Positions 32,847 through 42,300 are shown, counted from the first letter of the stretch. The stretch is 52,479 nt of DNA from JBPBQZ01 sp050955105 (GCA_050955105.1 JBPBQZ010000139.1:1-52479), one strand, 5' to 3'. Numbers and translations: made by a program. The notes: generated from the letters alone by a model not told the origin.

Positions 32847-34253
32847 ATGCTTCCCTCATCGGGCCCGCCACTGGGTCCCTACGCCGCTGCAATCGCCGTG
32901 AATCGGTTCGGCCTGGGTGCGCGCCCCGATACCGCAGCGCCTGCCGATCCACGCGGCTGGCTGCTGGCGCAGTTCGACGCCTATCAGCCGATCTCCGCGG
33001 CCTGGGCCGACCAGCCCACCACGCTGGCGCTGGCCACCGACTTCGGCCGGCAGCGGCAGCTTGTCGCGCAAGCCGATGCCACGACCAAGCTGGCCGCGCA
33101 GCAGGCGCTCGGCAAGCAGGTGCGGGATGTGTACCGCTCGGCTGTCACCGCGCGCGTCGAGAGCGCGCTGACCACGCCCACGCCGTTGGTCGAGCGGCTG
33201 GTGCATTTCTGGGCCAATCATTTTGCGATATCCACCGAGCAGCAGGAGGTTGCTGCACTGGCCGGCGCGTTCGAGGCCGAAGCCATCCGTCCGCACGTGC
33301 TCGGCCGCTTCGAAGACATGCTGCTGGCGGTCGAACGCCATCCCGCAATGCAGCTTTATCTGGACCAGACACGTTCGGTCGGCCCTGACAGCATCGCCGC
33401 GCTGCGGGTGGCGCAACGACATCCTGAGCGCAAGCCCGGGCTGAATGAGAATCTTGCGCGCGAGATCATGGAATTGCATACGCTCGGCGTGCGCAGCGGT
33501 TATACGCAGGCCGACGTTACCGAATTTGCGCGCGCCATGACGGGCTGGAGCGTGGCCAGCGTGCGCGCCGCGCAGCCCGATCTGGCACCGCCCGGCAGCT
33601 TCGTGTTTCGCGCGCCGCTTCATGAACCGGGTCCGCGCGTAGTGATGCGGCATAGCTATAGCCAGGCCGACGCGGCGCAGGGGCTGGCCATCTTGCATGA
33701 TTTCGCGATAGCACCAGCGACCGCGCAGCACATCGCCGACAAGCTGGCGCGCCACTTCGTCGCCGATACGCCGCCGCCTGCGGTGGTGCAGCGCCTGGCG
33801 ACGGCTTTTACCGCAAGCCAGGGCGATCTGCCGACGGTGTATCGCGCCTTGATCGAGGCGCCCGAGGCCTGGTCGCCAAGTGCGGTGAAATTCAAGACGC
33901 CGTGGGAGTGGACCTTGTCGTCGCTGCGCGGGCTTGGCCTCGTGCATATGGGCAAGCTGCAGGCGGCACCCGTGTTGACGCAGTTGGGGCAGCCGGTGTG
34001 GCGCCCCGGCTCACCTGCCGGCTATGACGACGTCGCCGCCAGTTGGGCGGCGCCGGATGCATTGGTGCGGCGCGTGGAATTGGCGCAACGCCTGGGAGCC
34101 GGCGCAAGCGCCACGACTGATCCGCGATTATTGGGACAGGCCTTGATGTTCGGCACGTTGAGTCCACAGACGCAAACGGCCGTGGCGCGCGCCGAGAGCG
34201 TTCCCACCGCGGTCGCGCTGCTGTTGGTTTCGCCAGACTTTCAACGGAGGTGA
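32847..34253 (+). CDS. DUF1800 domain-containing protein
   Basis: 468 residues. The DUF1800 pattern is seen in Asn-Arg-Phe-Gly-Leu-Gly-Ala-Arg near the start, a Trp-Ala-Asn-His-Phe segment near residue 126, and Asn-Glu-Asn-Leu-Ala-Arg-Glu-Ile-Met-Glu-Leu-His-Thr-Leu-Gly-Val near residue 200. No signal peptide is obvious. Its function is unknown; it is nearly always next to a DUF1501 gene, as here, with a four-base gap, so the two products likely work together. Confidence 0.88.
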   Translation: MLPSSGPPLGPYAAAIAVNRFGLGARPDTAAPADPRGWLLAQFDAYQPISAAWADQPTTLALATDFGRQRQLVAQADATTKLAAQQALGKQVRDVYRSAVTARVESALTTPTPLVERLVHFWANHFAISTEQQEVAALAGAFEAEAIRPHVLGRFEDMLLAVERHPAMQLYLDQTRSVGPDSIAALRVAQRHPERKPGLNENLAREIMELHTLGVRSGYTQADVTEFARAMTGWSVASVRAAQPDLAPPGSFVFRAPLHEPGPRVVMRHSYSQADAAQGLAILHDFAIAPATAQHIADKLARHFVADTPPPAVVQRLATAFTASQGDLPTVYRALIEAPEAWSPSAVKFKTPWEWTLSSLRGLGLVHMGKLQAAPVLTQLGQPVWRPGSPAGYDDVAASWAAPDALVRRVELAQRLGAGASATTDPRLLGQALMFGTLSPQTQTAVARAESVPTAVALLLVSPDFQRR

Positions 34254-34257
34254 GGTC

Positions 34258-35415
34258 ATGACGTCACGTCGCAATTTCCTGCGCGTTGCCGCCACCGGTG
34301 CGGGCGCAATGCTGGTCGCGCCGCAGCTGGTTTTCGCGCACGCCGCCACCGACCGGCGTTTTATCTTCGTGATCCAGCGCGGCGCCGCCGACGGTCTCAA
34401 TATTGTGGTGCCGTATGGCGACCCGGCCTACGCGACGCTGCGTGGGCCGCTGGCGATCGATGTCGGCGGCGATGCGGCGGCCGTCAAGCTGAACGCCCTG
34501 TTCGCGCTGCATCCCGCTATGCCCGAAAGCACGAAGATGTATGCAGCCGGCCAGATGCTGTTCGTGCATGCGGTTGCGTCGCCTTACCGCGATCGCTCGC
34601 ATTTCGATGGGCAAAATGTCTTGGAAACCGGCGGTACGGCGCCGTATCAATTGGCGGACGGTTGGTTGAACCGGCTGCTTGCCACGCTGCCGGCCAGCCG
34701 CGACAACGCCATCGCCTTTGCGCCAACGCTGCCGATGGCCTTGCGCGGGCGCGTTGACGTGGCGTCGTACGCACCGTCCGGGCTGCCGCAGGCGCCCGAC
34801 GACCTGTTGACGCGCGTATCCGCCTTATACCAAGAGGACGCGCAACTGGGGCCGCTATGGCAGTCGGCGATGGCAGCGCGAGGCTTGGCGAAAGACGCCG
34901 GTGCGCGTCAGGATCCGGCCAGCCTGGGTAAGCTTGCCGCGAGCTTTCTCGGCCGTAGCGACGGCCCGCGCATCGCGATGATCGAAACCGGTGGCTGGGA
35001 TACGCATAGCGGGCAGAACGCTCGGCTGGCGCGGCAGCTCAAGGCGCTGGATACGATGCTGGCCGCGTTGCGCGACGGCCTGGGTATGAACTGGGACAAG
35101 ACCACGGTTTTGGTGGCGACCGAATTCGGCCGCACGGCCGCCGCCAACGGCACCGGCGGCACCGACCATGGCACCGGCGCGGTCGCAATATTGGCAGGCG
35201 GTGCCGTGCGCGGCGGACGGGTACTGGCGGATTGGCCGGGGCTGAGCCCTGGTGCGCTCTATCAAGCGCGCGATCTCAAGCCCACCACGCCGCTCGACGT
35301 CTTGATCGCCAGCGCCGCGAGCGCCGGCCTCGATCTGGATCCGCAGCGCACGCTGTCGACGCTGTTTCCGCAGGCGCGCGGCAAGCGGCCGATGGATGAT
35401 TTATTGCGGGCATGA
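34258..35415 (+). CDS. DUF1501 domain-containing protein with Tat signal
   Basis: 385 residues. The start Met-Thr-Ser-Arg-Arg-Asn-Phe-Leu-Arg and hydrophobic run ending Val-Phe-Ala is a twin-arginine signal, so it is exported folded. The sulfatase-like fold is visible in Glu-Thr-Gly-Gly-Trp-Asp-Thr-His near residue 242 and Thr-Glu-Phe-Gly-Arg-Thr near residue 285. GGAGG lies inside the end of the DUF1800 gene, close to the start. DUF1501 proteins have no proven role here. Confidence 0.9.
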   Translation: MTSRRNFLRVAATGAGAMLVAPQLVFAHAATDRRFIFVIQRGAADGLNIVVPYGDPAYATLRGPLAIDVGGDAAAVKLNALFALHPAMPESTKMYAAGQMLFVHAVASPYRDRSHFDGQNVLETGGTAPYQLADGWLNRLLATLPASRDNAIAFAPTLPMALRGRVDVASYAPSGLPQAPDDLLTRVSALYQEDAQLGPLWQSAMAARGLAKDAGARQDPASLGKLAASFLGRSDGPRIAMIETGGWDTHSGQNARLARQLKALDTMLAALRDGLGMNWDKTTVLVATEFGRTAAANGTGGTDHGTGAVAILAGGAVRGGRVLADWPGLSPGALYQARDLKPTTPLDVLIASAASAGLDLDPQRTLSTLFPQARGKRPMDDLLRA

Positions 35416-35523
35416 TGGAGGCATTGGGCAGTGCCCGCGGAGAACGTCGAAGGACGCTTGAGTGGGCGCTGGCAACGCTTGATCACTGCATCGGCGGCGG
35501 CGAATTCTGGCAAACTATCTGCC

Positions 35524-36672
35524 ATGGATTCAACTATCGATTGCGTAGTGATCGGCGGTGGCGTAATCGGCCTGGCGATTGCACGTGCCTGCGCACTGCA
35601 AGGCTGGGAAAGCATCTTGCTCGAAGCCGAACCAGCGCTCGGCACGGTCACCAGCGCGCGCAACAGCGAAGTGATCCATGCCGGGCTCTACTACGCAAAG
35701 GGTTCGCTCAAAGCGCGCCTGTGCGTCGCCGGCAAAGCGGCGCTTTATCGCTACGCCGAAGACAAGCAGATCGAATATCGCCGTTGCGGCAAGCTGCTGG
35801 TGGCCACCACGGCAGCGCAGCTGCCCATGTTGAGCTCGATCACATCGAACGCCGCGGCGAACGGTGTGCATGACCTGCGCCTCTTGCATGCCGACGAAGC
35901 GAATCGGCTCGAACCGGCACTGCGCTGCGTGGCCGCGCTCGAGTCGCCGTCCACTGGCATCATCGACAGTCATGGCCTGATGCAGGCCTTGCGTGGTGAT
36001 TTCGAGACGGCGGGCGGCATGGTTGCATTCGCTTCACCGGTGCTCGGCGGAGGCTGCGTGCGGCACGGCGATGCGACGGCCGGCATCACGCTGGAGGTCG
36101 GCGGCGCCGAGCCTATGCAATTGACCGCGCGCCGCGTCGTGAACGCCGCCGGTCTTTTTGCGCAACAGGTGGCAGCCAGCTTGCGCGACGTGCCCGCCGC
36201 GTCGATTCCGCCAGCCCGTTTCGTCAAAGGCAATTACTTCTCGCTGACTGGCCGCTCGCCTTTTTCGAGATTGATTTATCCGATGCCAGAAAATGCCGGC
36301 CTGGGGGTCCATCTCACACTCGACCTTGGCGGTCAGGCGCGTTTCGGTCCTGACGTCGAGCCGATCGAAGCGTCGCCCGACGCCATCGACTATCGGGTCG
36401 ATGCGCGGCGCGCCGACAGCTTCTACGGCGCTATCCGCCGCTACTGGCCCGACTTGGCCGACGGCGCGCTCGCGCCGGCCTATGCAGGTGTGCGCCCGCA
36501 ACTGGCCGAGGCATGCGGCAACGCCGGCGACTTCGTTATCCAGGACGTGTCGGTACACGGCGTTGCGGGCCTGATCAATCTTTATGGTATAGAGTCGCCG
36601 GGGCTTACCGCCTGCCTGGCTTTGGCCGACATGGTGGTAGGCAAACTCATTCACCACGGCCAAGCTTTGTGA
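35524..36672 (+). CDS. FAD-dependent 2-hydroxyacid oxidase, L-2-hydroxyglutarate oxidase-like
   Basis: 382 residues. An N-terminal FAD-binding Rossmann motif (Gly-Gly-Gly-Val-Ile-Gly) precedes the DAO-family pattern Arg-Asn-Ser-Glu-Val-Ile-His-Ala-Gly-Leu-Tyr-Tyr near residue 45, as in LhgO-type L-2-hydroxyglutarate oxidases. The last part has Gly-Ile-Glu-Ser-Pro-Gly-Leu-Thr, also family-typical. It may oxidise L-2-hydroxyglutarate or another L-2-hydroxyacid, passing electrons to the membrane quinone. The ATG at 35524 begins the Rossmann strand; the in-frame upstream part is not typical. Its stop overlaps the next start by four bases (GTGA), so it belongs to the operon with the receiver gene and lutABC. 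Confidence 0.87.
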   Translation: MDSTIDCVVIGGGVIGLAIARACALQGWESILLEAEPALGTVTSARNSEVIHAGLYYAKGSLKARLCVAGKAALYRYAEDKQIEYRRCGKLLVATTAAQLPMLSSITSNAAANGVHDLRLLHADEANRLEPALRCVAALESPSTGIIDSHGLMQALRGDFETAGGMVAFASPVLGGGCVRHGDATAGITLEVGGAEPMQLTARRVVNAAGLFAQQVAASLRDVPAASIPPARFVKGNYFSLTGRSPFSRLIYPMPENAGLGVHLTLDLGGQARFGPDVEPIEASPDAIDYRVDARRADSFYGAIRRYWPDLADGALAPAYAGVRPQLAEACGNAGDFVIQDVSVHGVAGLINLYGIESPGLTACLALADMVVGKLIHHGQAL

Positions 36673-37133
36673 CCGACGCGCGCTCAAATAACCCTTCCGG
36701 TGATGGATCTTCGCCTACCGTGCCGCCTAACGGCGACGCCAAGCTGTTAACCACGCAGCGCAAGATCCTGTTCGTCGACGACGACCCGTTGACGCGCGTG
36801 CTGACGGCCGAACTGATTGACAGCTTCGGGCACGCGGTGGCACAAGCCGGCAGTGCCGACGAAGCGCTGCCTTTGCTTGCCGATGAGCACTTCGACGTTT
36901 TGCTGACCGACGTCTCGCTGCCCGGCATGAATGGCGTCGAACTGGCGCGCAAGGCCTTGGCGCTGCAGCCGATGCTTGCCGTGGTGTTTGCCTCGGGCTA
37001 TGGCGCGGCACTCGATCTGGCGCCCGATCTGACGCACGCGCCTATTTTGGGAAAGCCCTACGACATCGAGCGACTGGAACGCCTGCTCGCCGCACCACCG
37101 CGTGATCGCGACATTCCTTCCATGCATTCCTGA
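36669..37133 (+). CDS. Stand-alone response regulator receiver protein
   Basis: 154 residues. A 30-residue Ser/Pro/Asn-rich N-terminus precedes a CheY-like receiver: acidic triad Asp-Asp-Asp (37-39), phosphoacceptor Asp81 in Leu-Leu-Thr-Asp-Val-Ser-Leu-Pro-Gly, a Thr/Ser-equivalent in Ala-Ser-Gly-Tyr, and Lys-Pro (Gly-Lys-Pro-Tyr-Asp) near the end. No output domain follows. It starts with GTG at 36669 overlapping the oxidase stop, and lutA begins 15 bases after its end, so it lies inside a metabolic operon without a histidine kinase nearby. A role as phosphate sink or protein-interaction switch is possible. Confidence 0.85.
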   Translation: MTDARSNNPSGDGSSPTVPPNGDAKLLTTQRKILFVDDDPLTRVLTAELIDSFGHAVAQAGSADEALPLLADEHFDVLLTDVSLPGMNGVELARKALALQPMLAVVFASGYGAALDLAPDLTHAPILGKPYDIERLERLLAAPPRDRDIPSMHS

Positions 37134-37148
37134 GCCGATTCAAACGCC

Positions 37149-37892
37149 ATGCGGATTGCCCTTTTCGTGCCCTGCTTTATCGATGCGTTTTATCCTGAAG
37201 TGGCGATCGCCACGCTGGAGCTGCTCGAGCGTCTTGGACTCGACGTGGCTTATCCGCGCACGCAGACCTGCTGCGGACAGCCCCTCGCCAATAACGGCTG
37301 CGAGGCGGATGCGGCCGCGGTGGAAACGCTGTTCGCGAAGAACTTCGCGGACTTCGACTACATCGTCGGCCCTTCCTCCAGCTGCGTGCACCACGTGCGC
37401 TCGCATTTCACCGCCGCGGGCGACGGCGAGGCGGTTCAGCAGGTGCGAGCACGTACCTTCGAACTCACCGAGTTCCTGCACGACGTACTCAAAGTGCGCG
37501 ACTTCCCTTGGGCAAGGTTCGAGCACACTGTCGGCTTGCACGATAGTTGCAGTGCCTTGCGGCATCTGCGCGCAGCTTCGATGAGCGAATTGGCCGAGCC
37601 GGCTTTCTCAAAATCACGCAGCCTGCTCAGTGCCGTCAAGGGCATCCGCTTTGCCGAGCCGTCCCGTGCCGACGAATGCTGTGGCTTCGGCGGCACGTTC
37701 TCGGTGGCGGAAGAAGCGGTCTCGGTACGCATGGGTCAAGACAAGGTGCGCGACCATCAACAGGCCGGCGCCGAATACATTGTCTCGGCCGATATGTCGT
37801 GCCTGATGCATCAACAGGGGTGCGCGGCGCGCGGTAATCAGCCGATGCGCTTCATCCACATCGCACAGGTCCTCAACGGAGCGCACGCATGA
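37149..37892 (+). CDS. lutA: LutA/YkgE family iron-sulfur protein, L-lactate oxidation
   Basis: 247 residues with two CCG (DUF224-type) motifs, Thr-Cys-Cys-Gly-Gln-Pro near residue 40 and Glu-Cys-Cys-Gly-Phe-Gly-Gly near residue 178, that bind [4Fe-4S]. In LutABC this subunit works with LutB and LutC to oxidise L-lactate to pyruvate. It overlaps lutB by four bases (ATGA). No N-terminal signal; probably cytosolic or membrane-associated. Confidence 0.93.
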   Translation: MRIALFVPCFIDAFYPEVAIATLELLERLGLDVAYPRTQTCCGQPLANNGCEADAAAVETLFAKNFADFDYIVGPSSSCVHHVRSHFTAAGDGEAVQQVRARTFELTEFLHDVLKVRDFPWARFEHTVGLHDSCSALRHLRAASMSELAEPAFSKSRSLLSAVKGIRFAEPSRADECCGFGGTFSVAEEAVSVRMGQDKVRDHQQAGAEYIVSADMSCLMHQQGCAARGNQPMRFIHIAQVLNGAHA

Positions 37893-39310
37893 GTCGGCGC
37901 CGGATAATTCGCATCGACCATGTCGGCGAGACCGGCAAGCGCTATAACCATGCGGCCGCCGCAGGCGCCTTCCTGAAAGACGAGCCACACGTCGTGATGC
38001 ACGACAAGCGCCTGTGGGATCTGCGGCTCAAACGCGACGCACGGCGCGACGAGTTGCCCGAATGGGAGACGCTGCGCGAGCTCGCGTCGCAGATCAAAAC
38101 CCATACGCTCAGCCAACTGGCCGATTATCTCGAAATGTTCGAAGCGCGTGCGCAAGCCAATGGCGTGGTCGTGCATTGGGCGGCGGACGCGGCTGAACAC
38201 AATGCCATCGCGCATCGCCTGATGAGTGAGCGCGGCGTCGATACGCTGGTGAAAAGCAAATCGATGCTGACCGACGAATGCGCACTGCGTGAATACCTGG
38301 AGCCGCGCGGCATTCGTGTTATCGAGACAGATTTGGGCGAACGCATCCAGCAACTCGACGGCGAACCGCCCAGCCATGTGGTGGTACCCGCGGTACACAA
38401 GCTGCGTACCGACGTGGCGCGCGTGTTCGGCGCCACCATCGGTACCGATCCCGAAAACAGCGACGTGCACTACCTGGCCGAGAGCCAGCGCCAACATACG
38501 CGCCCCTTCTTTCTGAGCGCTGGCGCAGGCATGACGGGCTGCAACTTCGCGGTGGCCGAGACGGGCGCGGTGGTGGTGTGTACCAATGAAGGCAATGCCG
38601 ACCTATCGGCCAATGTGCCGCCGCTGCACATCGTTTCCATCGGTATCGAAAAACTCATCCCGCGCACGGTGGACCTGGGCGTATTCATTCGGCTGCTGTC
38701 ACGCAGTGCGCTCGGCTCGCCCATCACGCAATACACCTCGCATTTCCGCGCGCCGCGACCCGGTACCGAAATGCATTACATCCTGGTCGACAATGGCCGT
38801 TCCGCGCGTCTTGCGATGGACGACTTCTGGAGCGCGCTGAAATGCATCCGCTGCGGCGCGTGCATGAACACCTGTCCCGTGTACCGGCGCAGTAGCGGGC
38901 TCGCTTACGGCAGCACCTATAGCGGCCCGATCGGCGCGATCATCAACCCCGCGCATGACCTGCAACGCTACAGCGCGCTGCCGTTCGCTTCGACGCTGAA
39001 TGGCAGCTGTTCGAACGTCTGTCCCGTGAAGATCAATATTCACGAGCAGTTGTATCGCTGGCGGCAGGTGATCGTCGCGCGTGGCGAATTGCCGGCGGTG
39101 AAAAAAAACGTGCTGAAGCTGGCGGGCAAGCTGCTGGCCAGTCCGCGGCTATATCGAAAATCAGTGCGCTCGATGGCGGTTGCGCTGGAGAAACTGCCGC
39201 ATTTCGTGCTGTATAACCCGCTCAACATCTGGGGTCGCCAGCGAGATTTGCCGACCCCGCCCGCGGAAAGTTTTCACGATTGGTACGCGCGCAACCGGGG
39301 CGAACGATGA
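37889..39310 (+). CDS. lutB: LutB/YkgF family iron-sulfur protein, L-lactate oxidation
   Basis: 473 residues. An N-terminal LUD domain (about 60-290) is followed by an Fe-S region with a Cys-x2-Cys-x2-Cys-x3-Cys-Pro ferredoxin pattern near residue 318 and a second Cys-x3-Cys-Pro near residue 375. The electron-transfer subunit of the L-lactate oxidation complex. Its stop overlaps lutC by four bases (ATGA). Confidence 0.93.
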   Translation: MSRRRIIRIDHVGETGKRYNHAAAAGAFLKDEPHVVMHDKRLWDLRLKRDARRDELPEWETLRELASQIKTHTLSQLADYLEMFEARAQANGVVVHWAADAAEHNAIAHRLMSERGVDTLVKSKSMLTDECALREYLEPRGIRVIETDLGERIQQLDGEPPSHVVVPAVHKLRTDVARVFGATIGTDPENSDVHYLAESQRQHTRPFFLSAGAGMTGCNFAVAETGAVVVCTNEGNADLSANVPPLHIVSIGIEKLIPRTVDLGVFIRLLSRSALGSPITQYTSHFRAPRPGTEMHYILVDNGRSARLAMDDFWSALKCIRCGACMNTCPVYRRSSGLAYGSTYSGPIGAIINPAHDLQRYSALPFASTLNGSCSNVCPVKINIHEQLYRWRQVIVARGELPAVKKNVLKLAGKLLASPRLYRKSVRSMAVALEKLPHFVLYNPLNIWGRQRDLPTPPAESFHDWYARNRGER

Positions 39311-39912
39311 GCGCAAAGGCCGCCATGCTCGCGCGCTTGCGCGCCGCCGGACGTAGTGCCACGGCGTTGCCGGAACTGCCTGTGTTCGCGGCGCCCGAGA
39401 CGCCGCTGGTGGAGCGCTTTACCGCGCAATTGGAAGCGATGGGTGGGCAGTGCCTGCGCTTCGATTCGCTGCGTGCCGTCCAGCAGTTCGTCATCGAGCG
39501 CCACGGTGCCGATGCGATCGTTTGCTCGGCGGTCGACGGGTTGCCCGGCACGCGACCGCTGACGCCGCAGACCCTTCCCGCCTCGCTCGCCGACGTCGAA
39601 CTGGGCATCGTGCGAGCGCGCTATGGCGTTGCCGAAACCGGTTCGGTTTGGTTGAGCGAAACTGAATACTGCGTGAATGCGCTCGGATACCTGGCGCAAC
39701 ACCTGTTGGTATTGCTCGATCCGTCCGTCATCGTCGCGGGCATCCAGGACGTTTATCGGCTACCCGACTTCTCGCAGGCAAGATATGCGGCCTTGGTGAC
39801 GGGACCGTCGGCGACGGCCGACATCGAGGGTATTTTGATACGCGGCGCGCAAGGCGTGCGTTCATTGACGGTGGGGTTTGTATCGGCGGCCGTAGCCGCC
39901 GAATCCTCATAG
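39307..39912 (+). CDS. lutC: LutC/YkgG family protein, L-lactate oxidation
   Basis: 201 residues, a LUD domain protein with the Gly-x-Ala-Glu-Thr-Gly-Ser-Val motif near residue 120 and a Gly-Pro-Ser-Ala-Thr-Ala-Asp-Ile-Glu near residue 171. The third subunit of the L-lactate oxidation complex. The ATG at 39307 overlaps the lutB stop. It converges with the SDR gene, the stops being eight bases apart. Confidence 0.92.
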   Translation: MSAKAAMLARLRAAGRSATALPELPVFAAPETPLVERFTAQLEAMGGQCLRFDSLRAVQQFVIERHGADAIVCSAVDGLPGTRPLTPQTLPASLADVELGIVRARYGVAETGSVWLSETEYCVNALGYLAQHLLVLLDPSVIVAGIQDVYRLPDFSQARYAALVTGPSATADIEGILIRGAQGVRSLTVGFVSAAVAAESS

Positions 39913-39920
39913 ACGAGGCG

Positions 39921-40955
39921 TCAAGCTGGCGTCGGTATCGTCTTGTATTTGATTGCGCCCACGCACGCCAATAGCAGCCCCGCCAGTCCCATCGCGACCG
40001 CCCCGCTGGTCTTCTTGTGCAAGCGCGCCTGTGTGTAGAAGCTGCGCTCACGCACCGAACCGTTGCGACCCGAGCGTTCACGCATCGCCGCGCCTGGTGA
40101 ATACAGCGCATTGTCCTCATTGCGCCGCAGGGAATTCCCTCGCACCTGTGCACTGAACATGAAGCGGCGCATCATCGCATCGGTGGTACGCGGGGCATGA
40201 TGGGCGCTTGCCGCCGTTATGCGCGCCGCCCCGCCGATGTAGATGTCGCGCTCTTGATGCGCAGCGGCATGCAAGATCGCCTCGGCGACAATGTCCGGCG
40301 CGTACACCGGCTGCGGCAGCTTCGGCTCTTTATCGAGATAGTTCTTCGCGTGCTGGACGAACAGCGTATCGATGCCAGCCGGCTTGATCAAGGTCACCGA
40401 TATGGGCGCGCCTTCGTGCTGCAATTCCACTCGCAACGCATCGGTGTAACCCTTCACGGCATGCTTGGACGCGGAATAGGCGCCCTGCAGTGGCACGGCC
40501 ACGTCCGATAACTCGCTCCCCAGGTTGATCAGCGCACCGCCGTGCTGCTTCAGGTGCTTAGCGGCGATCAAGGAACCATTGACCACGCCCCAGAAATTTG
40601 TCTCGAATAGCCTGCGCTGGTCTTCGACCGGCACCTGTTCACTGGTGCCATAAATTGAAATACCTGCATTGTTGACCCAGGTATCGAAGACGCCGAAGCG
40701 AGCAATGGCCTTGTCCGCCGCATTTTGTAGTTGCTGTGCGTCGGCCACGTCCGCCACCGCAAAATCGGCATGGCCGCCTTCTGCGTTGATGCGCTGAGCG
40801 ATCTGCTCGAGCGCGTCGCCGTTACGTGAAATCAGGAAAACTTTGGCGCCTTGCTTGGCGGCGCGCCGCGCGGTGGTCAGCCCGATGCCGCTGGTAGCGC
40901 CAGTAATGACGATCACTTGCGATGATACGGGCTTGAGCTTGATTCGGGTTTTCAT
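39921..40955 (-). CDS. SDR family oxidoreductase with C-terminal membrane anchor
   Basis: 344 residues. The SDR core has Thr-Gly-Ala-Thr-Ser-Gly-Ile-Gly near residue 20, Asn-Asn-Ala-Gly near residue 95, and Tyr-Ser-Ala-Ser-Lys near residue 160. Beyond about residue 250 it has a basic, Arg-rich segment of about 70 residues and then one hydrophobic helix (Ala-Val-Ala-Met-Gly-Leu-Ala) close to the C-terminus, so it is probably anchored to the inner membrane. The ATG at 40955 has GGAGG upstream; a GTG at 40958 is also in frame. It lies 28 bases after the unassigned gene at 40984-42300. Confidence 0.85.
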   Translation of the reverse strand: MKTRIKLKPVSSQVIVITGATSGIGLTTARRAAKQGAKVFLISRNGDALEQIAQRINAEGGHADFAVADVADAQQLQNAADKAIARFGVFDTWVNNAGISIYGTSEQVPVEDQRRLFETNFWGVVNGSLIAAKHLKQHGGALINLGSELSDVAVPLQGAYSASKHAVKGYTDALRVELQHEGAPISVTLIKPAGIDTLFVQHAKNYLDKEPKLPQPVYAPDIVAEAILHAAAHQERDIYIGGAARITAASAHHAPRTTDAMMRRFMFSAQVRGNSLRRNEDNALYSPGAAMRERSGRNGSVRERSFYTQARLHKKTSGAVAMGLAGLLLACVGAIKYKTIPTPA

Positions 40956-40983
40956 CACGCCTCCGGATTTGCATGGGAAAGGC

Positions 40984-42300
40984 TCATTCCAGCCAATCTC
41001 GTGCCCGGGCCGGCCGCGCCCTGCACCCAGCGCCTGAGAACTGCGTGGGGTCCGGCGGCGGCCAGCTCACCGAGCGCTTGCGTAGCACGCTGGCCGGTGC
41101 CGCTCCCGTCGCCGAGCCCTGCTCGAACCGCCGGTCCGCGTAATGTTGCGAGAGCCTCATGGGCGCCGAGGAGGCTGATCCAGCGGACAGCGCGCGGTGC
41201 AGGTGCTGCACGCGCAAGGGCGGTTGCACGACCTGTTCAATATCCCGACGATGCATGGCAAGGGCTTCATTGCGTTGCGCCTGGTTTGGAAAAAACTGTC
41301 CATCTGCCGCGTGCCACCAGACACGCGGGTAGAAGGTGCCGCGACCTATGCCCATGAAGGGCTGGTTCACGTCAGCCGGACCATAAGTGGCGCCGGCCCA
41401 TGACAACACAACGTCCGGCTTCAGACTGGGAAACCGCAGCTGACCGTAGTGCGTGCACAAGGCGCCGAGGATCGCGCCGGCATGGGCCGCGGGAATTGCG
41501 AGATTGGACAAGCCGGCGGTCGCCGCCGCCAGATAGCCAAGCCATCCCCCAACCGCATTGCCGGCGAAGTTGCTAACTACCGCCCAGTTCAAATTGGGAT
41601 TGTCCAACTTCCATTTCAGATGGCAACCGAATTCGCTGCCGAGCGTGCCCTGCACGGCATCGATGCGGTATTTCGGGTCGAGTTCCGCCGGACGAATCAG
41701 CAGTTCCTCGACGTAGTAATGCGTGCGCTTGGCGGCACCGCTCGGGCCATCGGCCGTGGGTGGATTCAACTGTATTTCTATGCCGTGGTTGCGCACTAGC
41801 TGACCGCCGCATCCGAGCGGTACATCGCTTGAATCGATGCCAAGCATTTTCAGATAGTCGAAGCCGAGCTCGTCGTGCACTGGGAATAGCTGCAGAAAAT
41901 AGTTGCTTTCCGATCCAGGGAGCCGCGGCCTGACGAGATTCATCTGCATCCCATATTTGCCCACCAATCCCGGAATGCCGAGTGGGAACTCGATGGCGGC
42001 CTGGTTGACGGTGAATAAGCCGAACTGGTCCACGCCACGACGAATCGCGCAGCCGCCGCGAAGCAGTGGCGCCGCGGCGCGATCGAGCTGCTCGATTACC
42101 GTGCCGTTGAGAAAGCCTGCGCGATCAACCTGCAAATGCCGGATCAGATCACCGCCATACGGCGCGGTCGCGACTGGCGCGCCGCCGTAGAAGGCCTGGC
42201 GCGGATAACTGGTGTCGAGCGGGTTTGCCCTTTCGGGATCGCCAGGACTGAAGATGATGGACGGCGGCGGCGTTGGAACGCGTTGGATCGAAGGAAACAT
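40984..42300 (-). CDS. Unassigned 438-residue protein, possible operon partner of the SDR
   Basis: 438 residues; I do not recognise the family. The N-terminus is Pro-rich (residues 8-35). Residues 40-240 have ordinary globular composition with several Gly-Gly and charged segments, and there is a hydrophobic, Gly/Ala-rich stretch around 260-305 that could be membrane-interacting. The last 90 residues are Ser/Arg/Pro/Ala-rich and likely disordered, including a basic-Ser-Val-Ser patch. No signal peptide, no known motif. The frame also opens at a TTG at 42315; the ATG at 42300 is preferred. It is 28 bases upstream of the SDR gene on the same strand, so the two are probably co-transcribed. Confidence 0.65.
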   Translation of the reverse strand: MFPSIQRVPTPPPSIIFSPGDPERANPLDTSYPRQAFYGGAPVATAPYGGDLIRHLQVDRAGFLNGTVIEQLDRAAAPLLRGGCAIRRGVDQFGLFTVNQAAIEFPLGIPGLVGKYGMQMNLVRPRLPGSESNYFLQLFPVHDELGFDYLKMLGIDSSDVPLGCGGQLVRNHGIEIQLNPPTADGPSGAAKRTHYYVEELLIRPAELDPKYRIDAVQGTLGSEFGCHLKWKLDNPNLNWAVVSNFAGNAVGGWLGYLAAATAGLSNLAIPAAHAGAILGALCTHYGQLRFPSLKPDVVLSWAGATYGPADVNQPFMGIGRGTFYPRVWWHAADGQFFPNQAQRNEALAMHRRDIEQVVQPPLRVQHLHRALSAGSASSAPMRLSQHYADRRFEQGSATGAAPASVLRKRSVSWPPPDPTQFSGAGCRARPARARDWLE

